Positions 1 through 8,877 of a stretch of DNA of 64,000 nt are shown here, piece by piece. The position numbers and the translations under genes were made by a program. The DNA is from CAVXEH01 sp963805645. Lineage in GTDB: Bacteria; Chloroflexota; Limnocylindria; QHBO01. Numbering within the stretch: position 1 is the stretch's first letter; every line of letters starts with the position of its first letter. The stretch is from positions 682,001-746,000 of the forward strand of contig CAWDVA010000007.1 in the NCBI GenBank assembly GCA_963805645.1, given 5' to 3'. The notes beneath the pieces are model-generated. The model ran no database searches. It was not told where the DNA came from and saw only the letters and a list, made by a program, of their open reading frames with translations.

Positions 1-49
1 CGATGCGCGTGGCCATCATCAGCTCGCGGGAGACGAGCGCGACGGTCAA
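1..49 (-). CDS. N-terminal fragment of a gene running off the left edge
   Basis: Reading leftwards from a TTG at 49-47 gives 16 codons (peptide TVALVSRELMMATRI after the start) with no stop before the window edge. The TTG overlaps the TGA of the upstream minus-strand gene as TTGA, the same coupling used by many genes in this locus. The hydrophobic start followed by SRE could be the first strand of a Rossmann-type fold, as in a glycosyltransferase, but 16 residues are too few to assign a function. Confidence 0.4.
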   Translation of the reverse strand, partial: MTVALVSRELMMATRI

Positions 50-492
50 GGGTGAGCGCGGTTGCCCTGCGACGGCGCGGACTCGGCGGGCTGGGCCGGC
101 CGGTGCTGTCCGTTCTGAGCGGCGTGCAGCCGGGAGGGTGCCGGCACATCGGCGCTGTTGGAGACGGCGTGCCCATTCGCGTGGAAGTTGTTGCCGTTGC
201 CGTCCATCACGTAGCGCGCGATGCGCATGGGATAGACGCCCACCACGACCGGCGCCCGCACCTCGACGGAGAGCTCAACGCCGATCTCGTCGCGGGACCA
301 GAGGTCCTCGAGCTTGAGCGCCTCGCGCTCCGGCAGCCCCACGAAGGCAACCGTCCCGTTCCGGGCGATAGAGCAGATGCAGTCGGGGTCGTCCAGGCCG
401 AACCGACGTCGGATCTCGGCGACCGGGACGTACGGCCGCGACGTGATGAACCGCCGGAGACTCGAGGTGCTCGGGCGTTTGGATGAGCTCAT
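46..492 (-). CDS. Hypothetical 148-aa protein
   Basis: I do not recognise the family. The N-terminal 25 residues are Ser/Arg-rich. A compact region follows (about residues 20-100) with a possible winged-helix-like stretch (VAEIRRRFGLDD) and a beta-rich part around VELSVEVRAPVVVGVYPMRI. The last 45 residues are Asn/Ala/Pro/His-rich and look disordered. No signal peptide or membrane segment is visible. The ATG at 492 has a TAGACT hexamer at 510-505, 12 nt upstream, and the gene overlaps the next minus-strand gene by TTGA. Its position beside a polysaccharide locus suggests, but does not show, a regulatory role there. Confidence 0.6.
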   Translation of the reverse strand: MSSSKRPSTSSLRRFITSRPYVPVAEIRRRFGLDDPDCICSIARNGTVAFVGLPEREALKLEDLWSRDEIGVELSVEVRAPVVVGVYPMRIARYVMDGNGNNFHANGHAVSNSADVPAPSRLHAAQNGQHRPAQPAESAPSQGNRAHP

Positions 493-735
493 GAGTTGTG
501 GCCGAGTCTACCGCTCGTGGTCGACGGCTGCATCCGGACGAGCCCTCATGCCCGCCAGCATGAACGCGCCGGCCTTGGCGCTGTCGCAGTTGCGCCTCGT
601 CACGGCACTGGGCCACACTGAGCGGCGGGCGTTGGCCCCTTACTACCACGATAGACCACACCCGCCACGAGACGGGCCGCCACGGCCGACGGCCAGGGAT
701 TGGGAGCATGGTGGGCTGCAACGGGGATTCGGCGC

Positions 736-2010
736 GTGTCGTTCTGGGACCGATACCGATCGCAGCGTAGTCGCCGGGCGCGCCAGCACGAGGCGGCTGG
801 CCAGCATGGGCTTCGCAACCGCGTTCTCACCGTCGTCCTGTCGCTCGGCTTCCTCGCCGTCCTCGTGCCGCATGGCGAGGCACCTGCGGCCATGCCATCC
901 GGGACCGATCCGCGCATGGATCCGGCGCCGGCGAGCGGGTCTCCGACCGCGTGGACCACGGGCGAACCCACCGCCAGTCCGCGCTCTTCGCGGACCGCCG
1001 CGCCGTCCCTCGCATCGTCGACGACCGGGCCCAGCGCCTCGCCTCGGCCAGTGCGAACGTCTGAACCCACCGCCACCGCACCACCGCCCCCAACCGGAAG
1101 CCTGTGGCCGAAGACCGGTGCTCGTCCATACACCGATGCCTCGACGTGGAACACGCCGCTACCGTCGAATGCCGCGGTCGACGCCCATTCGGCCAAGATG
1201 ATCGCCACGATCGTCTCAAGCGGAGTCCTGCGCTCGGATCCGGGGCAGTACACCTACCCGGTATTCCTCGCCGACGCCTCGACGCCCCGCATCACCCTCA
1301 CCTGCACGAATCTGTGCAGCACGGTGACGCTCGACGGGACGCGGCTCCCCTCTACGTCGAGCATGACGATCCCGCTTCCCAAGGGCGCCCGTGCCTCGCC
1401 CGGCGACGACGCCCAGCTGATCATCATCGACCAGGTGAGCGGTGATGAGTTCGACCTGTACCACTTCGACCCGGCGACGGGCTCGGTCAAGAACGCGTCA
1501 CGCTACGTCGTCGGGGTGTACCGGAACGGAACGCCGTGGTCGTACATCAGCCGGGGGGCTGGTGTGCCGTACCTGGCCGGCCTGGTCCGGCCATGGGAGA
1601 TAGCCGCTGGCCACATCGACCACGTCCTCGCGTTTGGGTATCCGGTGACGCGAGCTGACCGGTGCGTCTTCCCCGCCAGCAAGACCGATGGCGACGCCAC
1701 CTCGGCGGACGCGATCCCCGAGGGTGCACGCATTCGCCTCGATCCTACCCTGAACGTGAACAGCATCCCGGGTCTCGACCGGACCGGCAGGATCATCGCG
1801 CGAGCGCTGCAGACGTACGGGGCGGTGCTGGTCGACAGCTCGGGCTCCAACAAGCTGTATGTCGAGAGCAGCTTCACCGCGTCGTGGTCAGGCATCCTCA
1901 CTGCGTCAACGCCCAGCGCGATCCCGCTGAACCGACTGCAGGTCGTTGCGCTCCCACCGGGCTACTGGGCCGCGAGCTATTCACCGAACTGGGGCGAGTG
2001 CGTTCGATAA
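736..2010 (+). CDS. Secreted protein with Ser/Thr/Pro-rich linker, unknown function
   Basis: The GTG at 736 is preferred because GGGGA lies 9 nt upstream; a TTG at 700 is the other choice. A basic N-terminus is followed by a hydrophobic core (LTVVLSLGFLAVLVP, about residues 34-48), so the product is probably exported. About 70 residues of Pro/Ser/Thr/Ala linker come next, as in wall-spanning tethers. The folded part has the motif DASTWNTPLP, two close cysteines (CTNLC), a His-containing segment (AAGHIDHVLAF) and ends with NWGECVR. I know similar secreted proteins in actinobacteria and Chloroflexota but no proven function. It converges with the polymerase gene, with only 16 bp between the stops, so it may act on or bind the glycan made by this locus. 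Confidence 0.7.
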   Translation: MSFWDRYRSQRSRRARQHEAAGQHGLRNRVLTVVLSLGFLAVLVPHGEAPAAMPSGTDPRMDPAPASGSPTAWTTGEPTASPRSSRTAAPSLASSTTGPSASPRPVRTSEPTATAPPPPTGSLWPKTGARPYTDASTWNTPLPSNAAVDAHSAKMIATIVSSGVLRSDPGQYTYPVFLADASTPRITLTCTNLCSTVTLDGTRLPSTSSMTIPLPKGARASPGDDAQLIIIDQVSGDEFDLYHFDPATGSVKNASRYVVGVYRNGTPWSYISRGAGVPYLAGLVRPWEIAAGHIDHVLAFGYPVTRADRCVFPASKTDGDATSADAIPEGARIRLDPTLNVNSIPGLDRTGRIIARALQTYGAVLVDSSGSNKLYVESSFTASWSGILTASTPSAIPLNRLQVVALPPGYWAASYSPNWGECVR

Positions 2011-2026
2011 GAACCCGGCTGGCCGG

Positions 2027-3556
2027 CTACCGAACAGCCAGTGGCGCGCGAGCCGGCGGCGTGGGCTGCCCGGCGCGCAGGAGGGCGCTCTCCCCTGTGA
2101 TGGCGGACCGGGTCGTAGCAGCGGCAGCATTGGCGAGCGCGAGCAGCAACCACGCATAGCGGGCAAAGGCGAGATGGAGGAACAGCCCCGTCAACATGAA
2201 TCCCGCCACCGACAGGATGAAGCCGCCCACAATGAAGGCCATGACATGATCCCCGGATCCGAGCGCCAGCCTTCGGGCGCGGATGAGGGCACCGAGGGTG
2301 GCCAGTAGGATGGCAAGGAAGGCGACGATCCCCAGTGTGCCCGTCTCGGCGGCCAGCCCGAGGTACAGCGTGTGCGGCTGGCGATTGGCCACCTGCACCT
2401 CGAGCCCAATCTTGTCTGCGTACTGGCGGTAGTAGGCGGGGTACTCTCCCGGTCCAACCCCTAGGATCAGATGGTCGACGTACATCAGCGCGGCCGCAAG
2501 GTTCTCGGTGGCCCGGCTGCGAAGCGAGACATCGGCACCCTGGAGTGAGACTCCCTCCGACGTGAAGACATTGCTGAGCACGTCGAGCGTGGCGACGCGC
2601 TTCCCATATTCGGGAACGGCGACGAGCAGAAGGAGCGTCGCGAGCGCCACAGCCACGACGTGCTGCCAGCGCACCATCCTGAGCATGAGCATCAGCGGCA
2701 CCAGCAGGACCGCAGCCACAGCAGCGCCGCGGGAGAAGGTCAGGATCATGCCCACGGCGATGAAGAGCGTCATGGCCGCGGCGAGCGCCTTCGACGCCGG
2801 CCGACGACTCGCCAGCACCAGCGCCAGGCCCAACGGAATCGCAATGAGCATGATCTGCGCGTAGAAGTTCGGATCGCCGATCGGCCCCGAGAGCTCGCGC
2901 TGCCGAACGGCGCCGAGGAGGCTCTGGGCGCCCGTGAAGAAGCCCCCCGTGGTGTTCTTCACCTGCGCGAATCCGAAGTAGCTGTTCCCGTAGGTCCCGG
3001 TCATCTCCTGGAACGCTGAGATCACCCCGAGCAGCGCCGCCGCCGAAACGACGGACCAGGTGGCGGCGACCACGGTCGCCCGGGTGCGGACGACGTTGAC
3101 GACCAGGAAGAAGAGGGCGATCCCCTCGACGGCATAGTCGAGAACGTTCTGCGCCGCATCGGTGGCGTACGCGGAGAAGGCCGTGGAGAGCAGCTCCACG
3201 ACAAGCAGGACGAGCATCCACGGCAATGCCGGCGTCACCACCACCTCCTCGCGGCGTAGCACCACGCGCCAGGCGAATGGCGCGCTCAGCGCGAGTGGCA
3301 GGGCGAGCGCTGCCACGTCCGGAACGCCGTGGAACTTCACCAGCACGACCGCCGCGTTGGTGTAGATGAGGAAGATGACGATGACCGACGCCGTGTCGGG
3401 TCGCGCCACGACCAGCCCGAAGACACCGATCAGGACCGCAGCGACGGCGGCTGTCTGCGCACCGGGCACGAGTGCCACCGTGGCGGCGGCGCACGCGAGG
3501 AGGACCGAGATCACCAACGCGCTGGGCCGTCGAGCACGGTACGGCAACGCGGTCAT
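2027..3556 (-). CDS. O-antigen ligase / Wzy-type polysaccharide polymerase
   Basis: Integral membrane protein of about 509 aa with 10-12 hydrophobic segments. The large loop holds GDPNFYAQIMLIAIPL, a motif typical of the O-antigen ligase/Wzy_C family, followed later by VGPGEYPAYYRQYADK. Members polymerise undecaprenyl-linked repeat units or ligate the finished chain on the outer face of the membrane. The ATG at 3556 overlaps the stop of the upstream glycosyltransferase as ATGA; a longer reading from 3589 has no such support. It is the last gene of the run wzz-galE-GT4-GT2-wzy, which fits a Wzx/Wzy pathway. Polymerase and ligase cannot be told apart from sequence alone. Confidence 0.85.
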   Translation of the reverse strand: MTALPYRARRPSALVISVLLACAAATVALVPGAQTAAVAAVLIGVFGLVVARPDTASVIVIFLIYTNAAVVLVKFHGVPDVAALALPLALSAPFAWRVVLRREEVVVTPALPWMLVLLVVELLSTAFSAYATDAAQNVLDYAVEGIALFFLVVNVVRTRATVVAATWSVVSAAALLGVISAFQEMTGTYGNSYFGFAQVKNTTGGFFTGAQSLLGAVRQRELSGPIGDPNFYAQIMLIAIPLGLALVLASRRPASKALAAAMTLFIAVGMILTFSRGAAVAAVLLVPLMLMLRMVRWQHVVAVALATLLLLVAVPEYGKRVATLDVLSNVFTSEGVSLQGADVSLRSRATENLAAALMYVDHLILGVGPGEYPAYYRQYADKIGLEVQVANRQPHTLYLGLAAETGTLGIVAFLAILLATLGALIRARRLALGSGDHVMAFIVGGFILSVAGFMLTGLFLHLAFARYAWLLLALANAAAATTRSAITGESALLRAGQPTPPARAPLAVR

Positions 3557-4722
3557 GGCTGTCGCGCACCGCGTCCCTGGGGCGACCACTGCGTGATCCG
3601 CCGTCGGAGGAGGACGTTCGCCAGCGAGTGGAGGGCCGCGGCGTTGACGAGCAGCAGATAGGCCGCCATGCTCGTCAGCCGATTCCGCCGAACCCGGTCA
3701 GGGCCGAACAGACCGGCAACCCCCGCGAGGGCTCCCGCGATCAGGCCGAAGAATACGAAGCGGTACAGGCTTCCGCGGCGCAGAAGCAAGGGTGCGGTCA
3801 GTCCCATTGCGAGCAGGGGGACGACCGTGAGACGACGAAGGATCTTGTGGGTCAGCAGCTGCAGCGAGTAGAAGCCGTACCGGCGCGGGTCGAGGAGCCG
3901 ACGCCGGTGCACGACAGCATCCAGTCCCTGGGTGATGATCCGCACCTTGCGGGTGTACTCGTCGGTGCCGCCAGCGGCGACCGGCTCGTAGGCAATTGCC
4001 GACTCGCAGAAGACGAGCCGGCGACCGCGCTCGATTGGCCCCGTGGAGATGACGAAGTCATCGGTGACGCCGGGTGGACACGGCTCGAAGTCCTCGCGGC
4101 GGATCGCGTACAGCGCTCCGGTGGCGGAGATGCAGCTGCCCGCCATGCTCTCGGCGCGTTTGAGGAGGCGGTCGAGACTCCAGTGAGCTCGCTCACCATC
4201 ACTCGCCTCTCCGCCGGGCAGGTACCGCTGATCGCCGGCGGCCCCGCCGACCTCGGGATCGGCGAAGGGGGCGACGATTGCGCGAAGGGCCCCTGGCGCG
4301 AATGCGGTGTTGGCATCAGTGAAGACCAGCACTTCGCCTCCTGCCGCCTCCACCGCGGAATTAAGCGCTGCCGTCTTGCCAACGCGAGGCAGATCGAGGA
4401 CACGGACCTCTTGATGCGCGGCCGTGGCGCGCACCACTGTCGCGTCCGATGAGCCGTCGGAGGCAACGATGATCTCGAGCTTCTCGGGGGGATACCCCTG
4501 CTCGACAATATCCGCCACGCGGCTCTCGATGACCGCCTCCTCGTTATGCGCGGCAATGATGACGCTGACAGTGGGCTCCGCGCCGTTACTGCGCACGGGG
4601 CGCGGACGCAGCCGCGCGCGGAGCAGCAGCAGAAGCGGGAATGCGGCGTGCGTCCAGCCCATGATCCCGATCGCAGCCCAGAAGATGCGACGAGCCAATT
4701 CAGCTCGCTCCGAGTCCGACAA
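3553..4722 (-). CDS. Glycosyltransferase family 2, membrane-anchored
   Basis: GT-A fold enzyme of about 389 aa. After an N-terminal hydrophobic segment (IFWAAIGIMGWTHAAFPLLL) come the GT2 motifs VSVIIAAHNEE, a metal-binding VFTDANT and TDDFVIS. Two or more C-terminal membrane segments follow, as in processive or membrane-bound GT2 enzymes (CAZy GT2, BcsA/HasA-like topology). It should transfer a sugar from a nucleotide donor to a lipid-linked glycan at the inner face of the membrane. The start is uncertain: a TTG at 4722 begins the conserved part and overlaps the preceding gene by 23 nt, and an ATG at 4671 is also possible. The stop overlaps the polymerase start. Confidence 0.82.
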   Translation of the reverse strand: MSDSERAELARRIFWAAIGIMGWTHAAFPLLLLLRARLRPRPVRSNGAEPTVSVIIAAHNEEAVIESRVADIVEQGYPPEKLEIIVASDGSSDATVVRATAAHQEVRVLDLPRVGKTAALNSAVEAAGGEVLVFTDANTAFAPGALRAIVAPFADPEVGGAAGDQRYLPGGEASDGERAHWSLDRLLKRAESMAGSCISATGALYAIRREDFEPCPPGVTDDFVISTGPIERGRRLVFCESAIAYEPVAAGGTDEYTRKVRIITQGLDAVVHRRRLLDPRRYGFYSLQLLTHKILRRLTVVPLLAMGLTAPLLLRRGSLYRFVFFGLIAGALAGVAGLFGPDRVRRNRLTSMAAYLLLVNAAALHSLANVLLRRRITQWSPQGRGARQP

Positions 4723-6007
4723 GTTCGAGCAGGTGGGCAGCGTTCGACTGCAGATCGAACTCCTCCTCGACCGTCTGACGACCTGCCCGAACGAGGCGAG
4801 CTCGCAGGCCGGCGTCGCCGGCAAGTCGCTCCACGGCGTCAGCGATCGCGACGGGGTCGCGCGGCGGGACGAGCAGCCCCGAGACGTCATGGCGCACCAG
4901 CTCAGGGATCCCGCTGATACCGGTCGCGATCACCGGCAGGCCGGAGGCCATTGCCTCGATGAGAACGACGGGTAGGCCCTCGCGTCGACCGCTCGCCGTC
5001 GGCACGCTCGGAAGCACGAGCAGATCTGCCCGCTGCATGGCGCCAATGACCTCGGAACGCGAACGCGGCCCCTCGAACAGGACCGTCTCGTTGAGACCGG
5101 CCTCGTGAACCTGGCGCTCGAGCGCGTCACGGTCTGGGCCTTCGCCGATGAGCCGGCACCGAAACGCTCTGCCTCGCGCCGCGAGCAGCCGGCATGCTTC
5201 GATGAGATGCGGATGTCCCTTCACTTCGTAGAAGGTGCCCACGCACAGGATCTCGAGCGGGCGTTCTGCATCTGGCCGATCCAACGTCGGCAGGATTGCG
5301 GTGAGATCCACGCCGCAATGAATCACGTGGATCTTCGGCAGGACCTGGACGCCACAGTGATCTGCCATGAACGCGCGGTTGTAGTCGGAGATGGTGACCA
5401 CCGCTCGCGCCTCGCGGATCTTCCTGCAGAGCATGTGCTGGTCAACCTGCAGGTCCGCTCCGTGCCCGGTGAAGGAGTAGGGGATGTCCGCAGTGCGGTG
5501 GATGATCCAGGCCGCCGCGGCCGGATGGTTCGCGAAGTGGGCGTGCACGTGCCGCACGCCAAGCTGGCGCATTTCCTCTCCGAAGTGGACCGCCTTCGGG
5601 AAGATCGCCAACCCGCCGAGGAGAAGGTTCGCGCTGCCAAGATTCTCGGCCACCAGCGTCGCGAGGGTTCGAAGGTAGCGTCGGGGAGCCCGTCGAAAGG
5701 CCCGCCAGTTGGAGCGGACGATCCCGTCGGACAGGAACGGCGCAAAGTGGGCACGTGCCACATATGGCTCGGCTTCAGGGTGCATGAGCACCGGGCTACG
5801 CGCCGGAAGCAGCCGCTCGGCGACCTTGCGGGCGACGCTCCTCCCCTCGGGATGGCTGCCGGTCGCCCGCGCGCGGAGAAGCGGGAATACCTCGACCCGG
5901 ACCCCAAGCTCCTCGACCGCCTGCATCTCATAGAGGACGAAGGTTTCGGTGAGCTTCGGGAAGCGAGACATCAGGTAGGCGACAGCCACGCCCCGCTCAG
6001 GTTCCAC
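4700..6007 (-). CDS. Glycosyltransferase family 4 (WcaL-like)
   Basis: GT-B enzyme of about 435 aa. The N-terminus (YLMSRFPKLTETFVLYEM) is the hallmark of the WcaL/AmsK-like GT4 group. The C-terminal nucleotide-sugar domain has ILCVGTFYEVKGHPHLIEA and the EAMASGLPVIATGISGIPEL segment with the usual EX7E-type glutamates. GTG 6007 was chosen because a GGGGGTCGGGG tract precedes it and it overlaps the galE stop by 11 nt, as other genes here do. The reading frame is open further upstream, but that part lies inside galE. It probably adds one sugar during repeat-unit assembly. Confidence 0.82.
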   Translation of the reverse strand: MEPERGVAVAYLMSRFPKLTETFVLYEMQAVEELGVRVEVFPLLRARATGSHPEGRSVARKVAERLLPARSPVLMHPEAEPYVARAHFAPFLSDGIVRSNWRAFRRAPRRYLRTLATLVAENLGSANLLLGGLAIFPKAVHFGEEMRQLGVRHVHAHFANHPAAAAWIIHRTADIPYSFTGHGADLQVDQHMLCRKIREARAVVTISDYNRAFMADHCGVQVLPKIHVIHCGVDLTAILPTLDRPDAERPLEILCVGTFYEVKGHPHLIEACRLLAARGRAFRCRLIGEGPDRDALERQVHEAGLNETVLFEGPRSRSEVIGAMQRADLLVLPSVPTASGRREGLPVVLIEAMASGLPVIATGISGIPELVRHDVSGLLVPPRDPVAIADAVERLAGDAGLRARLVRAGRQTVEEEFDLQSNAAHLLELVGLGAS

Positions 6008-6995
6008 CGGTCCCCGACCCCCTGCCCACGACCGCTGCCCGCCGGTGCCACGCGACGGCCGAGCCGACGATCTCATCGATTGAGCGGGTCGCCTGCCAAC
6101 CGAGCACCGCCTCGGCCAACGCCGGATCCGCCCAGACTGCAGCGGGGTCTCCGGCTCGGCGCGGTGCGTTGCGGACCGGAACGCGCGTCCCCGCCGCTCG
6201 CTCTGCGGCCGCGATCACCTCGCGGACCGACGTGCCAGTGCCGGTCCCGAGGTTCACAGTGAACGACTCCCCACCACCCGCCAGCTTCTCGAGCGCGCGT
6301 ACGTGCGCCTCGGCCAGGTCGACCACGTGAATGTAGTCGCGTACGGCCGTGCCGTCGCCTGTTGGGTAATCCGTGCCGTACACCTCGACGTACGGAGCCG
6401 CGCCGAGTGCGGCCTTCAGGACGACCGGGACCAGATTGATCGCCTGGGTCCAGTCCTCCCCGTTGCTGCCATCAGGTGCAGCTCCGGCGGCGTTGAAGTA
6501 CCGCAGCGACGCGGTCCGCAGGCCCCGTGCGCTCAGCCAGCGGAGCATCTGCTCCGTGACCAGCTTGCTCTCGCCATAAGGCGTCGTCGGATCGGTTCGG
6601 CACCCCTCATCGAGTGGCAACCGTTCTGGCATGCCGTACACGGCACAGCTCGACGAATAGACCAGGAGGGGCACATCGTTCTCGAGCATCGCCCGGGCGA
6701 GGGTCAGGGAACCACCCACGTTCACGTCGAAATAGCGCAACGGATCCGCGAGCGACTCGAACGGTGACTTGAGACCGGCGAGATGGATGGCGCCGTCAAA
6801 ATGGCCACGCTCCAGGACGTCGCGCACCGCCGCAAGATCGGTGACATCGGCCTCTACCAACTGTATTCCGACGATCGCGTCGCGACGTCCGCTGGAGAGG
6901 TTGTCGAGCACGACTGGCTCGTGGCCAGCCGCGCAGAGCGCAGCGACGACGTGCGAACCGATGTAGCCGGCGCCGCCCGTTGCCAGGATCCTCAT
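5997..6995 (-). CDS. galE: UDP-glucose 4-epimerase
   Basis: Extended short-chain dehydrogenase of 332 aa, the usual GalE length. The NAD-binding ATGGAGYIGSHV lies at residues 5-16, SSCAVYG supplies the catalytic Ser, and YGESK the Tyr/Lys pair. The FNAAGA segment and the C-terminal GDGTAVRDYIHVVDLAEAH are typical of bacterial GalE. It interconverts UDP-glucose and UDP-galactose in the cytoplasm to feed the neighbouring glycosyltransferases. The ATG overlaps the stop of the upstream chain-length gene as ATGA. Related epimerases acting on UDP-GlcNAc or UDP-uronate are possible, but the motif set fits GalE best. Confidence 0.9.
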   Translation of the reverse strand: MRILATGGAGYIGSHVVAALCAAGHEPVVLDNLSSGRRDAIVGIQLVEADVTDLAAVRDVLERGHFDGAIHLAGLKSPFESLADPLRYFDVNVGGSLTLARAMLENDVPLLVYSSSCAVYGMPERLPLDEGCRTDPTTPYGESKLVTEQMLRWLSARGLRTASLRYFNAAGAAPDGSNGEDWTQAINLVPVVLKAALGAAPYVEVYGTDYPTGDGTAVRDYIHVVDLAEAHVRALEKLAGGGESFTVNLGTGTGTSVREVIAAAERAAGTRVPVRNAPRRAGDPAAVWADPALAEAVLGWQATRSIDEIVGSAVAWHRRAAVVGRGSGTGGT

Positions 6996-8758
6996 TTCGA
7001 TCGCTTCGCCGTCCCCGAGCGGCTCGCGGAGGTTCGCTTTCTTGCGCTGGGCGCTGGCCCCTTCGAACTACGCTTTCGGACCGGGGTCGCAGCGGTCGAG
7101 GAGCTTGTCGCCGCCTCCGGTGCGGCCGGCTGCGCCGCGGGCAGGGGTGGCTGCGCCGCGGGCGTGGGTGGCTGCTCCGCCGCCACCCCAGCGCCGTCCG
7201 CGCGCCCAGACATGCTGGTCGACGTGCTTGCGGTTTCACCCGGTGGCTGCGTCGAAGCGATCGTAGTTGGTGGCTTCCTCGCCGCAGCTGCTTGGGCGGC
7301 TGCGGTCGGCCCTGATCCGGGCGTTGCTGGCGCCCCGCCGACCGCAGCAGTAGCCCTTGCCGCTGCCATGCTTCTCTCATTCGCCGCCTTCACCTGGACC
7401 GGTGTCCTGGCGGGCGGGGGCGATGGACGCGGCGCGGGGGCTGGTAGGTCCTCATAGCCAGTCCGCGGTGCAAGCGAAACGAGCGACGGGCGATTGATGG
7501 CAATGCTGCCCATGATTGTCGCCCCGACCAGCCGCAGGCCCTCGACGGCCTGCAGGACCCGCTCACGCCTGGTGCCGTCGCTTCGAACGACCAGGACGAC
7601 GCCTTCGCACACCTGAGCCCAGACGAGGGCGCTTCCCGACCGATGCACGGGGGCCGTATTCACGATGACGGTATCGGACTGAGCGCCAATCAGTTCAAGG
7701 AGCCTTGCGATGGCGTCGACCGGCAGCGCCTGCCCGACCTTCTGCCCGCGCGGCACCGTGTCAAAGCCGGGCGATCGCCGGACGGTGACCAGCTCGAGCG
7801 CATGCGGATTGCTGGCAGTCTCGGCCGATTCGAGCATCTGGAGGGCACCAGGATGATCCAGGGCACCGAGCAGAGTCGTGGCCTCCGGTCGATCCTCATT
7901 AGCGTCGACTAGGGTGACGCGGCGACCCATGCGGACCAGGATCGCCGCGATGTTCGCCGCAACCTCGCCAGCCCCGGGTCCGTCGTCGGTGCCCGCAACC
8001 AAGAGGCTGGAGAGAGGGTCTTTGCGCGCGCGGTAGACGGCCTTGACGGCCGCGCCGCGCAGCGCCGTGGCTGCGCGGGATTCGGGAGCACTCTCGACGA
8101 ACAGCGGCTCGTGTCCGCGTCGCCGAGGAATGCGGACGGTTCCGAGAATCGGTGCCTGAGTCAACGCAGCAACTTCGCTGGGGTCCCTGATGCTGTCGCT
8201 CAGGTACTCGACAACCAGGATGAGCACAAGCGCGCCGACCGCGCCGGCGACCGAGGCGAGCACGACAAGGAGCGACACATCCGGCGCAATCGGGTCGGCG
8301 GGCGGACTGGCGGTTTCGAGTTCCGTGAGCTGGCCCTCGGGGAGCTGTGTACCCGGGGTCTGCAGGTTGAGCAGCTGGCCCGCGACGGCGTTCGCGATGG
8401 CGGCGGCCTCGGCGGGATCATGCGACCGGGCGCGGATGGAGATCACTCGCGTCGTGTCGTTTCCAGTGACTGTCACGCGCTCGAGAAGCGCCGCCGGCGT
8501 CTCATTGACCTTCGCGCCCACCGATGCAAGGGTCGATCCGTCCGTCGCCAGCTCGACGAAGGTCGGGATAAGGCCCGCTGATCCGCGAAGCGTGTTGATG
8601 TCGGCTGTCACCGGTCCGACGAGCATCCGTGCCCTCGCCTCATACGTGGGGGGCAAGCCGCTGCCGATGACGAAGGCACCGAGACCGGCGATCCATGCCG
8701 AAACCACAATTGTCCACCACCATCGGCTGACGATGGACAGGTATCCGCTCAGGGGCAA
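6992..8758 (-). CDS. Wzz-type chain-length protein fused to a degenerate BY-kinase domain
   Basis: 588 aa. Residues 1-185 form a Wzz domain with membrane segments near 15-35 and 160-183. A ParA/BY-kinase-like domain follows (about 230-430), but its P-loop (GTDDGPGAGEVAANIA, 256-271) lacks the Lys and Ser/Thr of the GEGKST consensus. The Walker A' segment VTLVDANEDRP (281-291) is kept. The last 140 residues are Ala/Pro-rich and end in a Lys/Arg/Ser tail rather than the tyrosine cluster of active BY-kinases. I infer it controls glycan length or export as a pseudokinase. The TTG start is supported by AGAGGAGA at 8772-8765; the stop overlaps galE as ATGA. Confidence 0.85.
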   Translation of the reverse strand: MPLSGYLSIVSRWWWTIVVSAWIAGLGAFVIGSGLPPTYEARARMLVGPVTADINTLRGSAGLIPTFVELATDGSTLASVGAKVNETPAALLERVTVTGNDTTRVISIRARSHDPAEAAAIANAVAGQLLNLQTPGTQLPEGQLTELETASPPADPIAPDVSLLVVLASVAGAVGALVLILVVEYLSDSIRDPSEVAALTQAPILGTVRIPRRRGHEPLFVESAPESRAATALRGAAVKAVYRARKDPLSSLLVAGTDDGPGAGEVAANIAAILVRMGRRVTLVDANEDRPEATTLLGALDHPGALQMLESAETASNPHALELVTVRRSPGFDTVPRGQKVGQALPVDAIARLLELIGAQSDTVIVNTAPVHRSGSALVWAQVCEGVVLVVRSDGTRRERVLQAVEGLRLVGATIMGSIAINRPSLVSLAPRTGYEDLPAPAPRPSPPPARTPVQVKAANERSMAAARATAAVGGAPATPGSGPTAAAQAAAARKPPTTIASTQPPGETASTSTSMSGRADGAGVAAEQPPTPAAQPPLPAAQPAAPEAATSSSTAATPVRKRSSKGPAPSARKRTSASRSGTAKRSK

Positions 8759-8764
8759 CCGCGA

Positions 8765-8772
8765 TCTCCTCT
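8765..8772 (-). promoter_or_regulatory. Shine-Dalgarno site fixing the TTG start of the Wzz-like gene
   Basis: AGAGGAGA on the minus strand lies 6 nt before the TTG at 8758. It is one of the best ribosome binding sites in the locus and decides an otherwise doubtful start codon. Confidence 0.7.
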
Positions 8773-8796
8773 CAGGCAGCGTCGAAGTGCGTCGAC

Positions 8797-8831
8797 TTGG
8801 GTTGCACAGGATACGCGGGCCAGCAACCCAA
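8797..8831. other. Inverted repeat between two polysaccharide transcription units
   Basis: TTGGGTTGC at 8797-8805 is exactly complementary to GCAACCCAA at 8823-8831, with a 17-nt loop. It lies in the 119-bp gap between the deacetylase stop (8878) and the Wzz-like start (8758), the only sizeable gap in this run of minus-strand genes. A weaker CACCGG/CCGGTG pair sits between it and the deacetylase. No U-tract follows. It could be an attenuator or terminator for the upstream operon or an operator for the downstream one. Confidence 0.4.
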
Positions 8832-8877
8832 CGCCTCGGCCGTCACCGGCTTGCGTTGCCTGCGCGCACCGGTGGGT

